In this document: positions 53,945-62,492 of the stretch, piece by piece
Layout of the letters: every line of letters starts with the position of its first letter
How positions within the stretch are numbered: the first letter of the stretch is position 1
DNA from: Pseudorhodobacter antarcticus
GTDB taxonomy: Bacteria > Pseudomonadota > Alphaproteobacteria > Rhodobacterales > Rhodobacteraceae
DNA length: 64,000 bases
Assembly (NCBI RefSeq): GCF_900110135.1
Contig: NZ_FOCO01000002.1
Span: 1-64,000, forward strand
Direction of reading: 5' to 3'
Position numbers and translations under genes: made by a program
Notes under the pieces: model-generated
Seen by the model: the letters and a program-made list of their open reading frames with translations, nothing else
What the model was told of the DNA's origin: nothing
The model's database searches: none

Positions 53945-54403
53945 ATGCTTATTGATGATGCGGACCGCAGGATTTTGCGCCATTTGCTGGCCGACAGTGA
54001 TTTGGCCAATGCCGACCTTGCAGCGCGGGCGGGTGTGACGCCTGCAACTTGCTGGCGGCGCGTGGAACGGATGCGGGCGGCGGGGATTATTGCCGTTCCC
54101 GTGGCCGTGATCAACTGGCGCGCATTGGGGTATGAGGTGGAGGTGTCGCTGCGGTTCAACCTTGATAAAACCGAACCCCGTGCGTTTGATGAATTTTTGG
54201 CCGCGGCGCGGGATGTGCCCGAAGTCATTGCAATTGAGACGTTTTTGGGCCGGGTGGATGTGCGCCTGAACGTGATCGCGCGGGATATGGCGCAGTACCA
54301 ACAGATTTACCGCACGCGCATCCTGACCCTGCCGCATATCGCGGATATTGAGGCGCTGATGCTGATTGCCACCATCAAAGACGAAAGCGCGCTGCCCTTA
54401 TGA
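53945..54403 (+). CDS. Lrp/AsnC-family regulator, copy 1
   Basis: 152 aa. An N-terminal winged helix-turn-helix (DDADRRILRHLLADSDLANADLAARAGVTPATCWRRVERM) is followed by a RAM ligand-binding domain (residues about 68-145, VSLRFNLDKTEPRAFDEFLAAARDVPEV and LGRVDVRLNVIARDM). It would sense an amino acid and control neighbouring transcription. It overlaps the next regulator (ATGA). Confidence 0.93.
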   Translation: MLIDDADRRILRHLLADSDLANADLAARAGVTPATCWRRVERMRAAGIIAVPVAVINWRALGYEVEVSLRFNLDKTEPRAFDEFLAAARDVPEVIAIETFLGRVDVRLNVIARDMAQYQQIYRTRILTLPHIADIEALMLIATIKDESALPL

Positions 54404-54858
54404 TTGATTTGGATGATACCGACCGCGACCTGCTGCGCGCGCTGTCGAGGGATGCGACCACCAGTGCAGGCGCGTTGGGGCGGCGGTTTGGCCTTAGCCA
54501 GCCTGCGGCGTGGCGGCGCATCAAGCGGCTGGAGGCGGCGGGGATTATCGCGGGGCGGCGGGTGGCGGTGGACCGGGCGGCGTTGGGGTTTGGGGTGACG
54601 GTGTTTTTGGGCATCAAGCTGGCGACCAAGGGCCGGGTGTCGTTGGAGGATTTTGAACGGGCGGTGACAGCAATCCCCGAGGTGCAGGTGGTGCAGCATG
54701 TGTTGGGGCTGTTTGATTACCGCCTGCGCGTGGTCGCGCGCGATATTGCTGATTTTGAACGTGTGCTGCGCCGCCGGATTATGACGTTGCCGGGGGTTGG
54801 GCAGGTGGAGGCGAATGTTTTGCTGACCGAGGAGGCGCTGCCGGGCCCGCTGGGGTGA
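54400..54858 (+). CDS. Lrp/AsnC-family regulator, copy 2
   Basis: 152 aa, the same length as its neighbour and overlapping it by 4 nt. Helix-turn-helix: DDTDRDLLRALSRDATTSAGALGRRFGLSQPAAWRRIKRL; RAM domain: FLGIKLATKGRVSLEDFERAVTAIPEVQVV and GLFDYRLRVVARD. The two products could form a heteromer, since Lrp proteins oligomerise. The class V aminotransferase gene follows 74 nt downstream. Confidence 0.93.
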   Translation: MIDLDDTDRDLLRALSRDATTSAGALGRRFGLSQPAAWRRIKRLEAAGIIAGRRVAVDRAALGFGVTVFLGIKLATKGRVSLEDFERAVTAIPEVQVVQHVLGLFDYRLRVVARDIADFERVLRRRIMTLPGVGQVEANVLLTEEALPGPLG

Positions 54859-54932
54859 AACGCGGGGGAAAGGGTTTTGCTTTTGCAGGGTGGACCGGGT
54901 AGCGTGGGGCAAACAATCAATGGAGATTTCCT

Positions 54933-56060
54933 ATGGCATCCTTTCCAAACAGTGCTGACCCGACTGGCCTTGATGAATTTTCCGTTGTGTTTACGGACCG
55001 GTCGCTGAACCATATGTCCACGAAATTTCAAGGGGTTATGCGCGAGATTTCCGTGTTGCTGCGCGAGGTGTATAGCGCCGAAGCGGTGGCCGTGGTTCCG
55101 GGTGGCGGGTCATACGCGATGGAGGCGGTGGCGCGGCAATTTGGGCGCAGCGCACGGGTGATGGTGGTGCGCAACGGGTGGTTTTCCTATCGGTGGAGCC
55201 AGATTTTTGATGCGGGCGGGTTTGCCGCCGATGTGGATGTAGTGATGGCGCGGCAAACCGGGAACGCGGCGCGCGCGCCCTATGCGCCGCCGCCCATTGC
55301 CGAAGTGGTCGCGCGTATCCATGAAACAAAACCAGATGTGGTGTTTGCCCCGCATGTGGAAACCAGCGCTGGGATTATTTTACCCGATGCCTATATCACA
55401 GCGATGGCCGCAGCGGCGCATGAGGTGGGCGCGCTGTTGGTGCTGGATTGCATCGCCAGCGGGTGTATTTGGGTGGATATGGCGGCAACCGGCGTGGATG
55501 TGGTGATATCTGCGCCGCAAAAGGGGTGGTCGGCCAGCCCATCGGCGGGGTTGGTGATGCTGTCGGCGCGCGCGGCGGCGCGGTTGGAGGCGACAGTTTC
55601 CGACAGTTTTGCGCTGGATTTGAAGAAATGGCGCAGCATCATGGTGGCCTATGAAAACGGGGGCCACGCCTATCACGCGACGATGCCAACCGACGCATTG
55701 GTTGGATTTTTAGAAGCGATGAAGGAAACCCAAGCGATGGGGTTTGATGCCGCGAAAGCCGCGCAGTGGGAGTTGGGCGAGGCAGTGCGCGCGATGTTTG
55801 CGGCGCGCGGCGTCATGTCGGTGGCCGCTGATGGGTTTGCAGCACCCGGCGTTGTGGTGAATTATACCGACGACCCTGCCGTGCAAAACGGCGCGAAATT
55901 CCGCGAGCAAGGGATGCAGATTGCCGCCGGTGTGCCCTTACAAGTGGGCGAGGGGGAGGCGTTCAAAACCTTCCGTATCGGGTTGTTTGGATTGGATAAA
56001 CTGGCCGATGTGCCGGGCACGGTTGCCCGGCTGCAACGCGCGGTTGAGGTGGTTTTGTAA
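54933..56060 (+). CDS. Class V aminotransferase (alanine-glyoxylate/serine type)
   Basis: 375 aa. PLP is bound at Lys in VVISAPQKGWSASPSAGLVML; other fold marks are GGGSYAMEAVARQF, APHVETSAGIILP and LVLDCIASGCIWVDM. Family members transfer amino groups between alanine, serine and glyoxylate or pyruvate. The substrate is unknown here. Its position after two Lrp-type genes suggests control by amino-acid status. The N-terminal half is closest to the alanine-glyoxylate subgroup, by eye. Confidence 0.88.
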   Translation: MASFPNSADPTGLDEFSVVFTDRSLNHMSTKFQGVMREISVLLREVYSAEAVAVVPGGGSYAMEAVARQFGRSARVMVVRNGWFSYRWSQIFDAGGFAADVDVVMARQTGNAARAPYAPPPIAEVVARIHETKPDVVFAPHVETSAGIILPDAYITAMAAAAHEVGALLVLDCIASGCIWVDMAATGVDVVISAPQKGWSASPSAGLVMLSARAAARLEATVSDSFALDLKKWRSIMVAYENGGHAYHATMPTDALVGFLEAMKETQAMGFDAAKAAQWELGEAVRAMFAARGVMSVAADGFAAPGVVVNYTDDPAVQNGAKFREQGMQIAAGVPLQVGEGEAFKTFRIGLFGLDKLADVPGTVARLQRAVEVVL

Positions 56061-56068
56061 ACGCGCGC

Positions 56069-57268
56069 TCAGCGCAACCCCAACCCGGTTTTCATCAACA
56101 CTTTGCGCAGGGGGCTGACGCTGTGCAGCGCGCTCAACCCGGCGGCGCGCAGGTCGCGCAGAACGGGTGCGCCCATCATCGACGCGCGGTTCAATGCGTC
56201 AATGCCCGCCACGCGCAGCGCAATGTCGCGGTGGCGGCTGTCGTGATATGCGTCCAGCATGGGTGCGGCACCCAGATTTGCCGGGTCGGCCAGCGCCAAA
56301 TCGCGCAGGGTCGCCAGATCAGCCAAGCTCATATTCAAACCTTGGGCGCCGATGGGGGGCATGACATGCGCCGCTTCGGCCATCAAAACACTGCGTTGGC
56401 CGGACAGGCGCGCGGCGGTTTGGCTGATGATGGGCCAGACGGTCAGGGCGCTGCTGCGGGTCATGGGGCCAAGGATGTGGCAGGCGCGGATGGACATTTC
56501 GGCGTCAAATTCCGGGGCGGGGAGGGCGGCGAGCCGGGTGATTTCGGCGCTTTTGTCCATCCAGACCACCGCGGATGCGGGCAGGCCGTTGTGATCGGGC
56601 AAAGGCACCATTGTGAAGGGCCCGCCGGAGCGATGCACCTCGGTTGAGACGTTGTCATGCGGGATGGGGTGGGTGGTGGCAAAGGCCAGCGCCTTTTGAC
56701 CATAGCGAGTAGTTTTCACTTCAATTCCAAGGGCTTGGCGTACTGCAGAGTTGCGACCATCTGCGCCGATCACCAGGCGTGCGCGCCACTGCGTGCTGTC
56801 AGACAGGGTCACCAAACCTTCGGTTTCGCGGGTGATGAGGGCGGTTAGGGCCACGCCGGGCAGGAAGGTGACATTGTCCAAATCGGCCAGATGCGCCAGC
56901 ATTTCGCGCCGCAGCAGCCAGTTGGGCAGGTTGTAGCCAAAGGGGTTTTCGGACAGGTCGGTGGCGTTGAAATCGCGGGTCAAACGCACTTCACCCGGCG
57001 CGCCGCCGGCATCGACGATGCGCATGATTTGCAGGGCGGCGGCATGGGGGGACAGGCGGTCCCACAGGCCGATATCGCGGAAAAGTTGCACGGATGGCAT
57101 TAAAAACGCCGTGCTGCGCAGGTCCGCGCCTGCCGCATCGCGCGCGGTGACGGGGGGTGTGGGGTCGACGCACAGCACCGAAAACCCAGCGCAGCCAAAG
57201 GCTGACGCGGCACAAAGCCCCGCCACGCCGCCGCCAGAAATCAAGATATCGATGTTTTGCCGGATCAT
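56069..57268 (-). CDS. UbiH/UbiF-family FAD-dependent hydroxylase
   Basis: 399 aa. FAD motifs: DILISGGGVAGLCAASAFGCAGFSV at the N-terminus, the RLVIGADGRNSAVRQALGI motif near residue 165 and PIGAQGLNMSLADLATL in the third motif, where the usual GQGLNxG has Ala for the first Gly. It probably hydroxylates a ring carbon in ubiquinone synthesis. The specific position (UbiH, UbiF or UbiI type) cannot be assigned by eye. Confidence 0.88.
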   Translation of the reverse strand: MIRQNIDILISGGGVAGLCAASAFGCAGFSVLCVDPTPPVTARDAAGADLRSTAFLMPSVQLFRDIGLWDRLSPHAAALQIMRIVDAGGAPGEVRLTRDFNATDLSENPFGYNLPNWLLRREMLAHLADLDNVTFLPGVALTALITRETEGLVTLSDSTQWRARLVIGADGRNSAVRQALGIEVKTTRYGQKALAFATTHPIPHDNVSTEVHRSGGPFTMVPLPDHNGLPASAVVWMDKSAEITRLAALPAPEFDAEMSIRACHILGPMTRSSALTVWPIISQTAARLSGQRSVLMAEAAHVMPPIGAQGLNMSLADLATLRDLALADPANLGAAPMLDAYHDSRHRDIALRVAGIDALNRASMMGAPVLRDLRAAGLSALHSVSPLRKVLMKTGLGLR

Positions 57269-57333
57269 GTCATGCCCCTGTTTTGCCCTCTACAGATAGG
57301 GCGATTTTGGGCATTCGTCCAACGGTCAAAACG

Positions 57334-57573
57334 TCACCCTTGGGTGATGGCGATAAAGAGGACGAACATGATGGGCACCAGCATGAGCGCGGTCATGGTC
57401 AGCGCCACGAGGCCCCATGTTTTCACCGCAATCACGACCAAGGTGACAAAAATGGCCAGCGCGTAATAAATGCTGTCCTTGTCCTTGGCGATATCGCGGG
57501 CGATTTGGCCGATGATGGGCACGGCGTAAAGCAAGCGCAGGCCCAGTGGCGCGCGGCGGGTCTGTGGTGTCAT
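57334..57573 (-). CDS. Small membrane protein under a ribosome-site hairpin
   Basis: 79 aa with two transmembrane helices (about residues 37-53 and 55-77) after a basic N-terminus (MTPQTRRAPLGLRLLYAV). No named family is recognised. AGGAGG lies 6 nt upstream of the ATG at 57573, but an 11-nt inverted repeat at 57574-57615 can pair this site completely. It lies 93 nt after the HAD-nucleotidase stop on the same strand. Confidence 0.72.
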   Translation of the reverse strand: MTPQTRRAPLGLRLLYAVPIIGQIARDIAKDKDSIYYALAIFVTLVVIAVKTWGLVALTMTALMLVPIMFVLFIAITQG

Positions 57574-57615
57574 CGCAATCCTCCTGTAATCATATATTTC
57601 ATATGGAGGATTGCG
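57574..57615 (-). promoter_or_regulatory. Hairpin that buries the ribosome-binding site of the 79-aa gene
   Basis: On the minus strand an 11-nt arm CGCAATCCTCC is followed by a 20-nt AT-rich loop and the complementary arm GGAGGATTGCG, which contains the Shine-Dalgarno and ends directly at the ATG. The loop itself can form a second CATAT/ATATG stem. The structure would block initiation unless melted, as in RNA thermometers; alternatively the same repeat is a DNA operator. Confidence 0.6.
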
Positions 57616-57665
57616 CGCGCCACAGGATAGGGCGGTTTGACGCGGCGTGGCGGTCTGTCGCAGTA

Positions 57666-58313
57666 TCAGGCGGTAAGGCGGGCCAAAAACGCGGTCAGAT
57701 CATCGGTGTGATGATGGATATATTCGGCGGTTTCGGCGTCTGGGGTGACGTGAACAGTGCGCATGCCCAACGCGTGGGGGGCAGCCAGATTGCGGCTGTC
57801 ATCTTCAAACATCGCGCCGATTTGGGGGTTGAGGGCGTCGATGGCAAAAATCGCCTCGAACGCGGCGCGGTCGGGTTTGGGGCGGAAATCGGCGTGTTCG
57901 ACGCCGTAAACCGCATCGAACAGATTGGACAGGCCGCGCGCCGCAAGCACCCGTTCGGCATAGGGCGCAGAGCCGTTGGTATAGACGATGCGCCGACCCG
58001 GAAGCGCGCGGATATGGGCCGCAAGTGCATGATCTTGCTGCAAATGATCTAAATTTATGTCATGCACATCGACCATATAACGCGTGGGGTCCATCCCATG
58101 TTCGGACATCAGCCCGGCCAAGGTGGTGCCGTATTTTGCCCAATAATGGCGGCGCAAACGGTCCGCCTCAACGCGGTTCACGTTGATGGTGTCCATCACG
58201 AATTGGGTCATGCGCACCTCAATCTGATCAAACAGACGGGCGGCGGGGGGGTAGAGTGTGTTGTCCAGATCAAAGACCCAAGCGCGGACATGTGTGAAAT
58301 CATCTTTTGGCAT
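57666..58313 (-). CDS. HAD-superfamily pyrimidine 5'-nucleotidase
   Basis: 215 aa. HAD motifs: AWVFDLDNTLYPP (nucleophile Asp), VYTNGSAPYAERVL (motif II), KPDRAAFEAIF (Lys) and AMFEDDSRNLAAPHALGM (acidic motif). It matches the pyrimidine 5'-nucleotidase (SDT1-like) subgroup, which dephosphorylates UMP/CMP. The ATG at 58313 (MPKDDFTHVRAW) is chosen over the longer 58391 start. Confidence 0.9.
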   Translation of the reverse strand: MPKDDFTHVRAWVFDLDNTLYPPAARLFDQIEVRMTQFVMDTINVNRVEADRLRRHYWAKYGTTLAGLMSEHGMDPTRYMVDVHDINLDHLQQDHALAAHIRALPGRRIVYTNGSAPYAERVLAARGLSNLFDAVYGVEHADFRPKPDRAAFEAIFAIDALNPQIGAMFEDDSRNLAAPHALGMRTVHVTPDAETAEYIHHHTDDLTAFLARLTA

Positions 58314-58416
58314 TTGCGCAAGGTAGGGGGCATCGCGGCGCTTTGCAATGCGTTTGCGGTTGACTGTGGCGGCCCCCCCGGTAACCTGCATTTGTGTAAC
58401 TTTTGAAAGAGAAGCC

Positions 58417-59052
58417 GTGCAAAAAGACGCCTATACCATGATCCTTGAGGCGATTGACGCTGGTGTTTACAAACCCGGGGATCGTTTGGTCGAATCGGAG
58501 CTGGCGGATCGGTTTGGCGTGTCGCGCACCCCGGTGCGTGAGGCGCTGCAGCGGTTGGAAACGCAATCCATGCTGACGCGGGATGGGCGCAGTTTGATCG
58601 TGGCATCGCTTGATCACAACCAATTGGCGGAACTTTATGCCGTGCGGACCGAGTTGGAAGGGCTTGCAGCCCGTCTTGCCGCACGTCACGCAACGCCTGA
58701 GGAAATGCGCGTGCTACGCGGCATGGTGGATGAGGATATGGCGCTGCTGGGCGGTGATCCGCGCGCGTTGAGCCGGGCAAACAAACGGTTTCACAAGCAA
58801 ATCCATCTGGCATCGCACAATCGGTTTTTGGTGCAGCAATTGGATTTGGTGCATCGATCGATGGCGTTGATGGCAACCACATCCTTTGCTGCCGAAGGGC
58901 GCGATGCGATGGGGTTGGCCGAGCACAATGCGATTGTGCGCGCGATTGAAGCGCGTGACGGTGAGGCGGCATATCAAGCGCTGCGCGGGCATATTTCACA
59001 AGCGTTTGAAACCCGGTTGCGGATTGATGCGGGTGAGGTGAAAACCCGTTAA
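58417..59052 (+). CDS. GntR-family (FCD domain) transcriptional regulator
   Basis: 211 aa. The winged helix DAGVYKPGDRLVESELADRFGVSRTPVREALQRLETQ is a strong GntR signature, and the C-terminal half is an FCD ligand domain with ELYAVRTELEGLAARLAA and the metal-coordinating FHKQIHLASHN segment. GTG start at 58417 after AGAGAAG; the upstream open frame is rejected. The target is unknown; the convergent glycosyltransferase gene overlaps its last 4 nt. Confidence 0.92.
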   Translation: MQKDAYTMILEAIDAGVYKPGDRLVESELADRFGVSRTPVREALQRLETQSMLTRDGRSLIVASLDHNQLAELYAVRTELEGLAARLAARHATPEEMRVLRGMVDEDMALLGGDPRALSRANKRFHKQIHLASHNRFLVQQLDLVHRSMALMATTSFAAEGRDAMGLAEHNAIVRAIEARDGEAAYQALRGHISQAFETRLRIDAGEVKTR

Positions 59053-60992
59053 CGCAGGCCTGCTTGGTCGATATGCCCGGTCTGGTCGAAATGGCCGTGG
59101 CTGGTTTTGTCCCAGTAAAACGGGTTTGTCACCATTTCCCACGCCGCCTTGTACGAGGCGAGCGCGCCGAGCGGAAAGTAAAAGTTCAGCGTTGGCACCC
59201 AAAACCAGCTGAGTTTGTGGTTGGTCATGCGCAGCGCCATGATGGTGACGGTCAGGTTAACCACCTCTGTCAACAGATAGAGCCCGATCAGAATGTGCAT
59301 CATCAAAGGCGAAAGGGCGGCAGCCAGCGGGTGCGGCACCCCCAAAGGCACAAGCCAAAAGGACCACAGCACCGGGGCCAGCATAAACTGCGACAAGGTG
59401 CAAAGGAACAGAATCTGAAAGCCAAAGAATTTGCGCGGCCCGAGTTGGCGCCACAGCAGGGCAGGGTCGCGCATATGGACACACCACGTCATCATATAAC
59501 CTTTGAGCCAGCGCGACCGCTGTTTGACCCAAGGCAAGGCGCGGCAATTCGCCTCCTCATACGTTGTGGTTTCCAAAATCTCGGCGCGGTAGCCGTGGCG
59601 GGCAAGGCGCATGCCCAGATCGGCATCCTCCGTCACGTTGTGCGAATCCCAGCCGCCCAACTCCTCTAACGCGGCGCGGCGGAAAAACAGGGTGGTGCCG
59701 CCAAGGGGAATGGCCATGCCAAGCCGTTGCAGACCGGGCAGGATGATGCGGAACCACGCAGCATATTCCATTGTAAAACAACGCGATAGCCAGTTGGTGC
59801 GCGGGTTGTAGAAATCCAAGACCCCTTGCAGGCAGGCGACATCGGGCCCGCGCTGGTAAAACCGGTCCACCACTTTGCGGATTTGGGCGGGTTCGGGGGC
59901 ATCCTCGGCGTCATAAACCCCGATGATGGAGCCGCGACACAGATCAAGCCCGAAATTCAGCGCGCGGGGTTTGGTTTTCAAAGGTCCATCGGGGACCACG
60001 ACCACACGCATCCACGGCGGCAATTCCACGGCGCGCAGGGCGTCGCGGGTTATGGCATCCTCCTCCTCTACCACCAAAAGGATGTCGAGGAGGTCGCGGG
60101 GATAATCCAATTGGTCCAAGCGGCGAATGAGGCGGGGGGCGATCTTCCCCTCTTTGAACAAAGCGACCATGATCGAGACGGTGGGCAAGCGCGCGATGAT
60201 AGGGGCGGGGGGCGGCGGATCGCGGTGGCGAAGGCTTGCGAAAATGGCGCCAGCGCGCAGCCCCGTGGATAGGGCGAGTGTTACGGTCGCCCAAAAGGTA
60301 AACGCCAAAGCGACCGTGTTGGGCGACAACCACAGGCCAAGGACCGCCACCAACATCACCAGCGCCACCTTGACGGCAAGACCATCCTTGCCCCAGTCCC
60401 GGCAGCTTTCGGAGGCGCTGACGCGGGTTTCGGCGGCGTGGTTCAGCACCGCTGATCGCGCTTTCATCACCGCCGTTTGGATTTGTGACGCGGGCGCAAG
60501 CGCCATGATGACGTGGCCATAAACGCTGTATAGCCATTTGTAATGACGTGCGAAATCTTCGGGGTACGCAGTTGCGATCACCACGGCCTTGCCCGCTTGG
60601 CGCCAAGGGATCAACCCTTCGCGCAGGCAGGCTGCGGCACCGATTTTGTCAATCAAGCGCGGGTCGGGGGCGGCGGTCAGGGGGTCAACCAAGCGGACGT
60701 TCCAGTGGCGTGCTTGCGCTTTATACAGCGCGCTTTCAGTGATCAACTGGCGCGACAGCAAAATGTCGCACAGCCGCCCGCGATGACGTTTTTGCAAGGA
60801 CAGCGCCAGCACCAGCGCATCGGGCGTGATTAACCCATCGCGCAGCAGGGCGACCCCCAGGCTGCGAACGGACGGGGCCGTAACCGCAATTTTGCGCCCG
60901 CCGCCCGGCAATTGCGTGACATGTGCGCCTGTATCCAGCGGTGCGATCTGTGCTGCGCTGTGGGCGGCAAAAATGGGACGTGCTGCTGTCAT
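59049..60992 (-). CDS. Membrane glycosyltransferase family 2 with GspE/MshE-type N-terminal domain
   Basis: 647 aa. Residues about 40-150 (APSVRSLGVALLRDGLITPDALVLAL, GRLCDILLSRQLITESALYKAQARHWNVRLVD) resemble the MshE/GspE N-terminal domain that can bind cyclic di-GMP. Two helices near 210-255 lead to the GT2 domain with PTVSIMVALFKE, IGVYDAEDAPEP (DxD), TEDADLGMRLARHG and KQRSRWLKGYM (QxxRW). Four C-terminal helices follow. The architecture suggests processive polysaccharide synthesis controlled by c-di-GMP. The ATG at 60992 is preferred to a TTG at 61028. Confidence 0.9.
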   Translation of the reverse strand: MTAARPIFAAHSAAQIAPLDTGAHVTQLPGGGRKIAVTAPSVRSLGVALLRDGLITPDALVLALSLQKRHRGRLCDILLSRQLITESALYKAQARHWNVRLVDPLTAAPDPRLIDKIGAAACLREGLIPWRQAGKAVVIATAYPEDFARHYKWLYSVYGHVIMALAPASQIQTAVMKARSAVLNHAAETRVSASESCRDWGKDGLAVKVALVMLVAVLGLWLSPNTVALAFTFWATVTLALSTGLRAGAIFASLRHRDPPPPAPIIARLPTVSIMVALFKEGKIAPRLIRRLDQLDYPRDLLDILLVVEEEDAITRDALRAVELPPWMRVVVVPDGPLKTKPRALNFGLDLCRGSIIGVYDAEDAPEPAQIRKVVDRFYQRGPDVACLQGVLDFYNPRTNWLSRCFTMEYAAWFRIILPGLQRLGMAIPLGGTTLFFRRAALEELGGWDSHNVTEDADLGMRLARHGYRAEILETTTYEEANCRALPWVKQRSRWLKGYMMTWCVHMRDPALLWRQLGPRKFFGFQILFLCTLSQFMLAPVLWSFWLVPLGVPHPLAAALSPLMMHILIGLYLLTEVVNLTVTIMALRMTNHKLSWFWVPTLNFYFPLGALASYKAAWEMVTNPFYWDKTSHGHFDQTGHIDQAGLR

Positions 60993-61042
60993 AAGACCCC
61001 CGGACTGGGGTTCAGATTTGGGTGACAAGGGTTAACAACGGG

Positions 61043-61085
61043 TTAACCACAGAGTTTTCCACAGATTTTTGGAAAATTGTCCACA
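61043..61085. other. Cluster of three DnaA-box-like 9-mers
   Basis: TTAACCACA (61043-61051), TTTTCCACA (61055-61063) and TTGTCCACA (61077-61085) all resemble the DnaA box TTATCCACA, each differing at one position; TTTTCCACA fits the relaxed consensus TTWTNCACA. They are in the same orientation within an AT-rich 43-nt stretch between carA and the glycosyltransferase gene. A replication or DnaA-regulation role is inferred. Confidence 0.45.
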
Positions 61086-61144
61086 AGTCATTTCAAGGCA
61101 TGGTGGTACGGCAAATGCTTGTCACCACATCTAGATCAGCCATT

Positions 61145-62311
61145 TCAGGTAGAACGCCGCGCCTTCATCGCCTCAGCGAATCGGTCAAACAGGTAATAGC
61201 TGTCTTGGGGGCCGGGGCTGGCCTCGGGGTGGTATTGCACGGAAAACACGGGTTTTCCGGTCAAGGCGATGCCGCAATTGGAGCCATCAAAAAGGCTGAC
61301 ATGGGTTTCGCGCACGCCGGCAGGCAGGGTTTGGGCATCAACGGTAAAGCCGTGGTTCATCGAGGTGATTTCGACTTTGTTGGTGTCGTAATCTTTGACC
61401 GGGTGGTTTGCGCCGTGGTGGCCGTGGTTCATCTTGATGGTTTTGCCACCCAATGCCAAGGCAAGCATTTGATGCCCAAGGCAAATTCCGAAAATTGGAA
61501 TATCGGCGGCCAGCACACCTTTGATCATGTCCACGGCATATTCGCCCGTGGCCGCGGGGTCGCCGGGGCCATTGGACAAGAACACACCTTCGGGGTTCAG
61601 GGCCAACACATCGGCGGCGGTGGCGGTGGCGGGCAACACGGTGACATCGCAACCAGCCGAGGCCAAGCAGCGCAAGATGTTGCGTTTTGCGCCAAAATCG
61701 ACGGCCACCACGCGCAACCCATCGCCTGTGCGTTTGGTATAGCCGTCAGGCCAAGCCCACCGCATTTCATCCCAGCGATAGCTTTGCGCGCAGGTGACAT
61801 CGCGGGCGAGGTCCAACCCCTCCAGCCCGCGCCAAGCGCGCGCAGCGGCGACCAGCGCCTCAATATCAAACACACCGTCTGGATTGTGGGCCAGTGCCAC
61901 ATGCGGCGCGCCTTGTTGGCGGATCGCGCGGGTTAGGCGGCGGGTATCAAGGCCGCCAATGCCGATGCGGCCCTTGGACAGCAACCATTCGGTCAATTCC
62001 GAGGTGGCGCGCCAATTTGACGGCTCGGTCGGGTCCCATTTCACCACCATCCCAGCGGCAACGGGCTGGGCGGTTTCATCATCTTCATCCGTCACGCCAG
62101 TGTTGCCGATATGGGGGAAGGTAAAGGTCACGACCTGACCCGCATAGGAGGGGTCAGTCATGATTTCCTGATATCCGGTCATGGCGGTGTTGAACACCAG
62201 TTCGGCCACCGTTTGGCCCGTGGCACCAAAGCCGCGCCCAAAGAACAAGGTGCCATCGGCCAGCGCAAGGCAGGCGGTGGGTTTATCGGTGTGGGGCGTG
62301 GAATGGGACAT
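61145..62311 (-). CDS. carA: Carbamoyl-phosphate synthase small subunit
   Basis: 388 aa. The class I glutamine amidotransferase site is intact: catalytic Cys in IFGICLGHQMLALALGG, with the His and Glu of YHPEASPGPQDS. The N-terminal CPSase small domain contains FFGRGFGATG and FNTAMTGYQEIMTDPSY. It supplies ammonia from glutamine to CarB for arginine and pyrimidine synthesis. carB is not in the window. Divergent from yqeY. Confidence 0.97.
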   Translation of the reverse strand: MSHSTPHTDKPTACLALADGTLFFGRGFGATGQTVAELVFNTAMTGYQEIMTDPSYAGQVVTFTFPHIGNTGVTDEDDETAQPVAAGMVVKWDPTEPSNWRATSELTEWLLSKGRIGIGGLDTRRLTRAIRQQGAPHVALAHNPDGVFDIEALVAAARAWRGLEGLDLARDVTCAQSYRWDEMRWAWPDGYTKRTGDGLRVVAVDFGAKRNILRCLASAGCDVTVLPATATAADVLALNPEGVFLSNGPGDPAATGEYAVDMIKGVLAADIPIFGICLGHQMLALALGGKTIKMNHGHHGANHPVKDYDTNKVEITSMNHGFTVDAQTLPAGVRETHVSLFDGSNCGIALTGKPVFSVQYHPEASPGPQDSYYLFDRFAEAMKARRST

Positions 62312-62492
62312 GGTACGACTCTCTGTGGCCGGATTTTGCGGACACTACGGGGCAGGGCGCGCGGGGTCAAGGCGTGGGGTGAAATGGTATATGTAGCAAT
62401 TTCAATAGCTTGCGAAAATAACCGCCCGTTGCCCTTGGATTGGCTTCGGGTTAGGGTAACGAAATGCTGAAACCACTGGAAAGATCACAACC

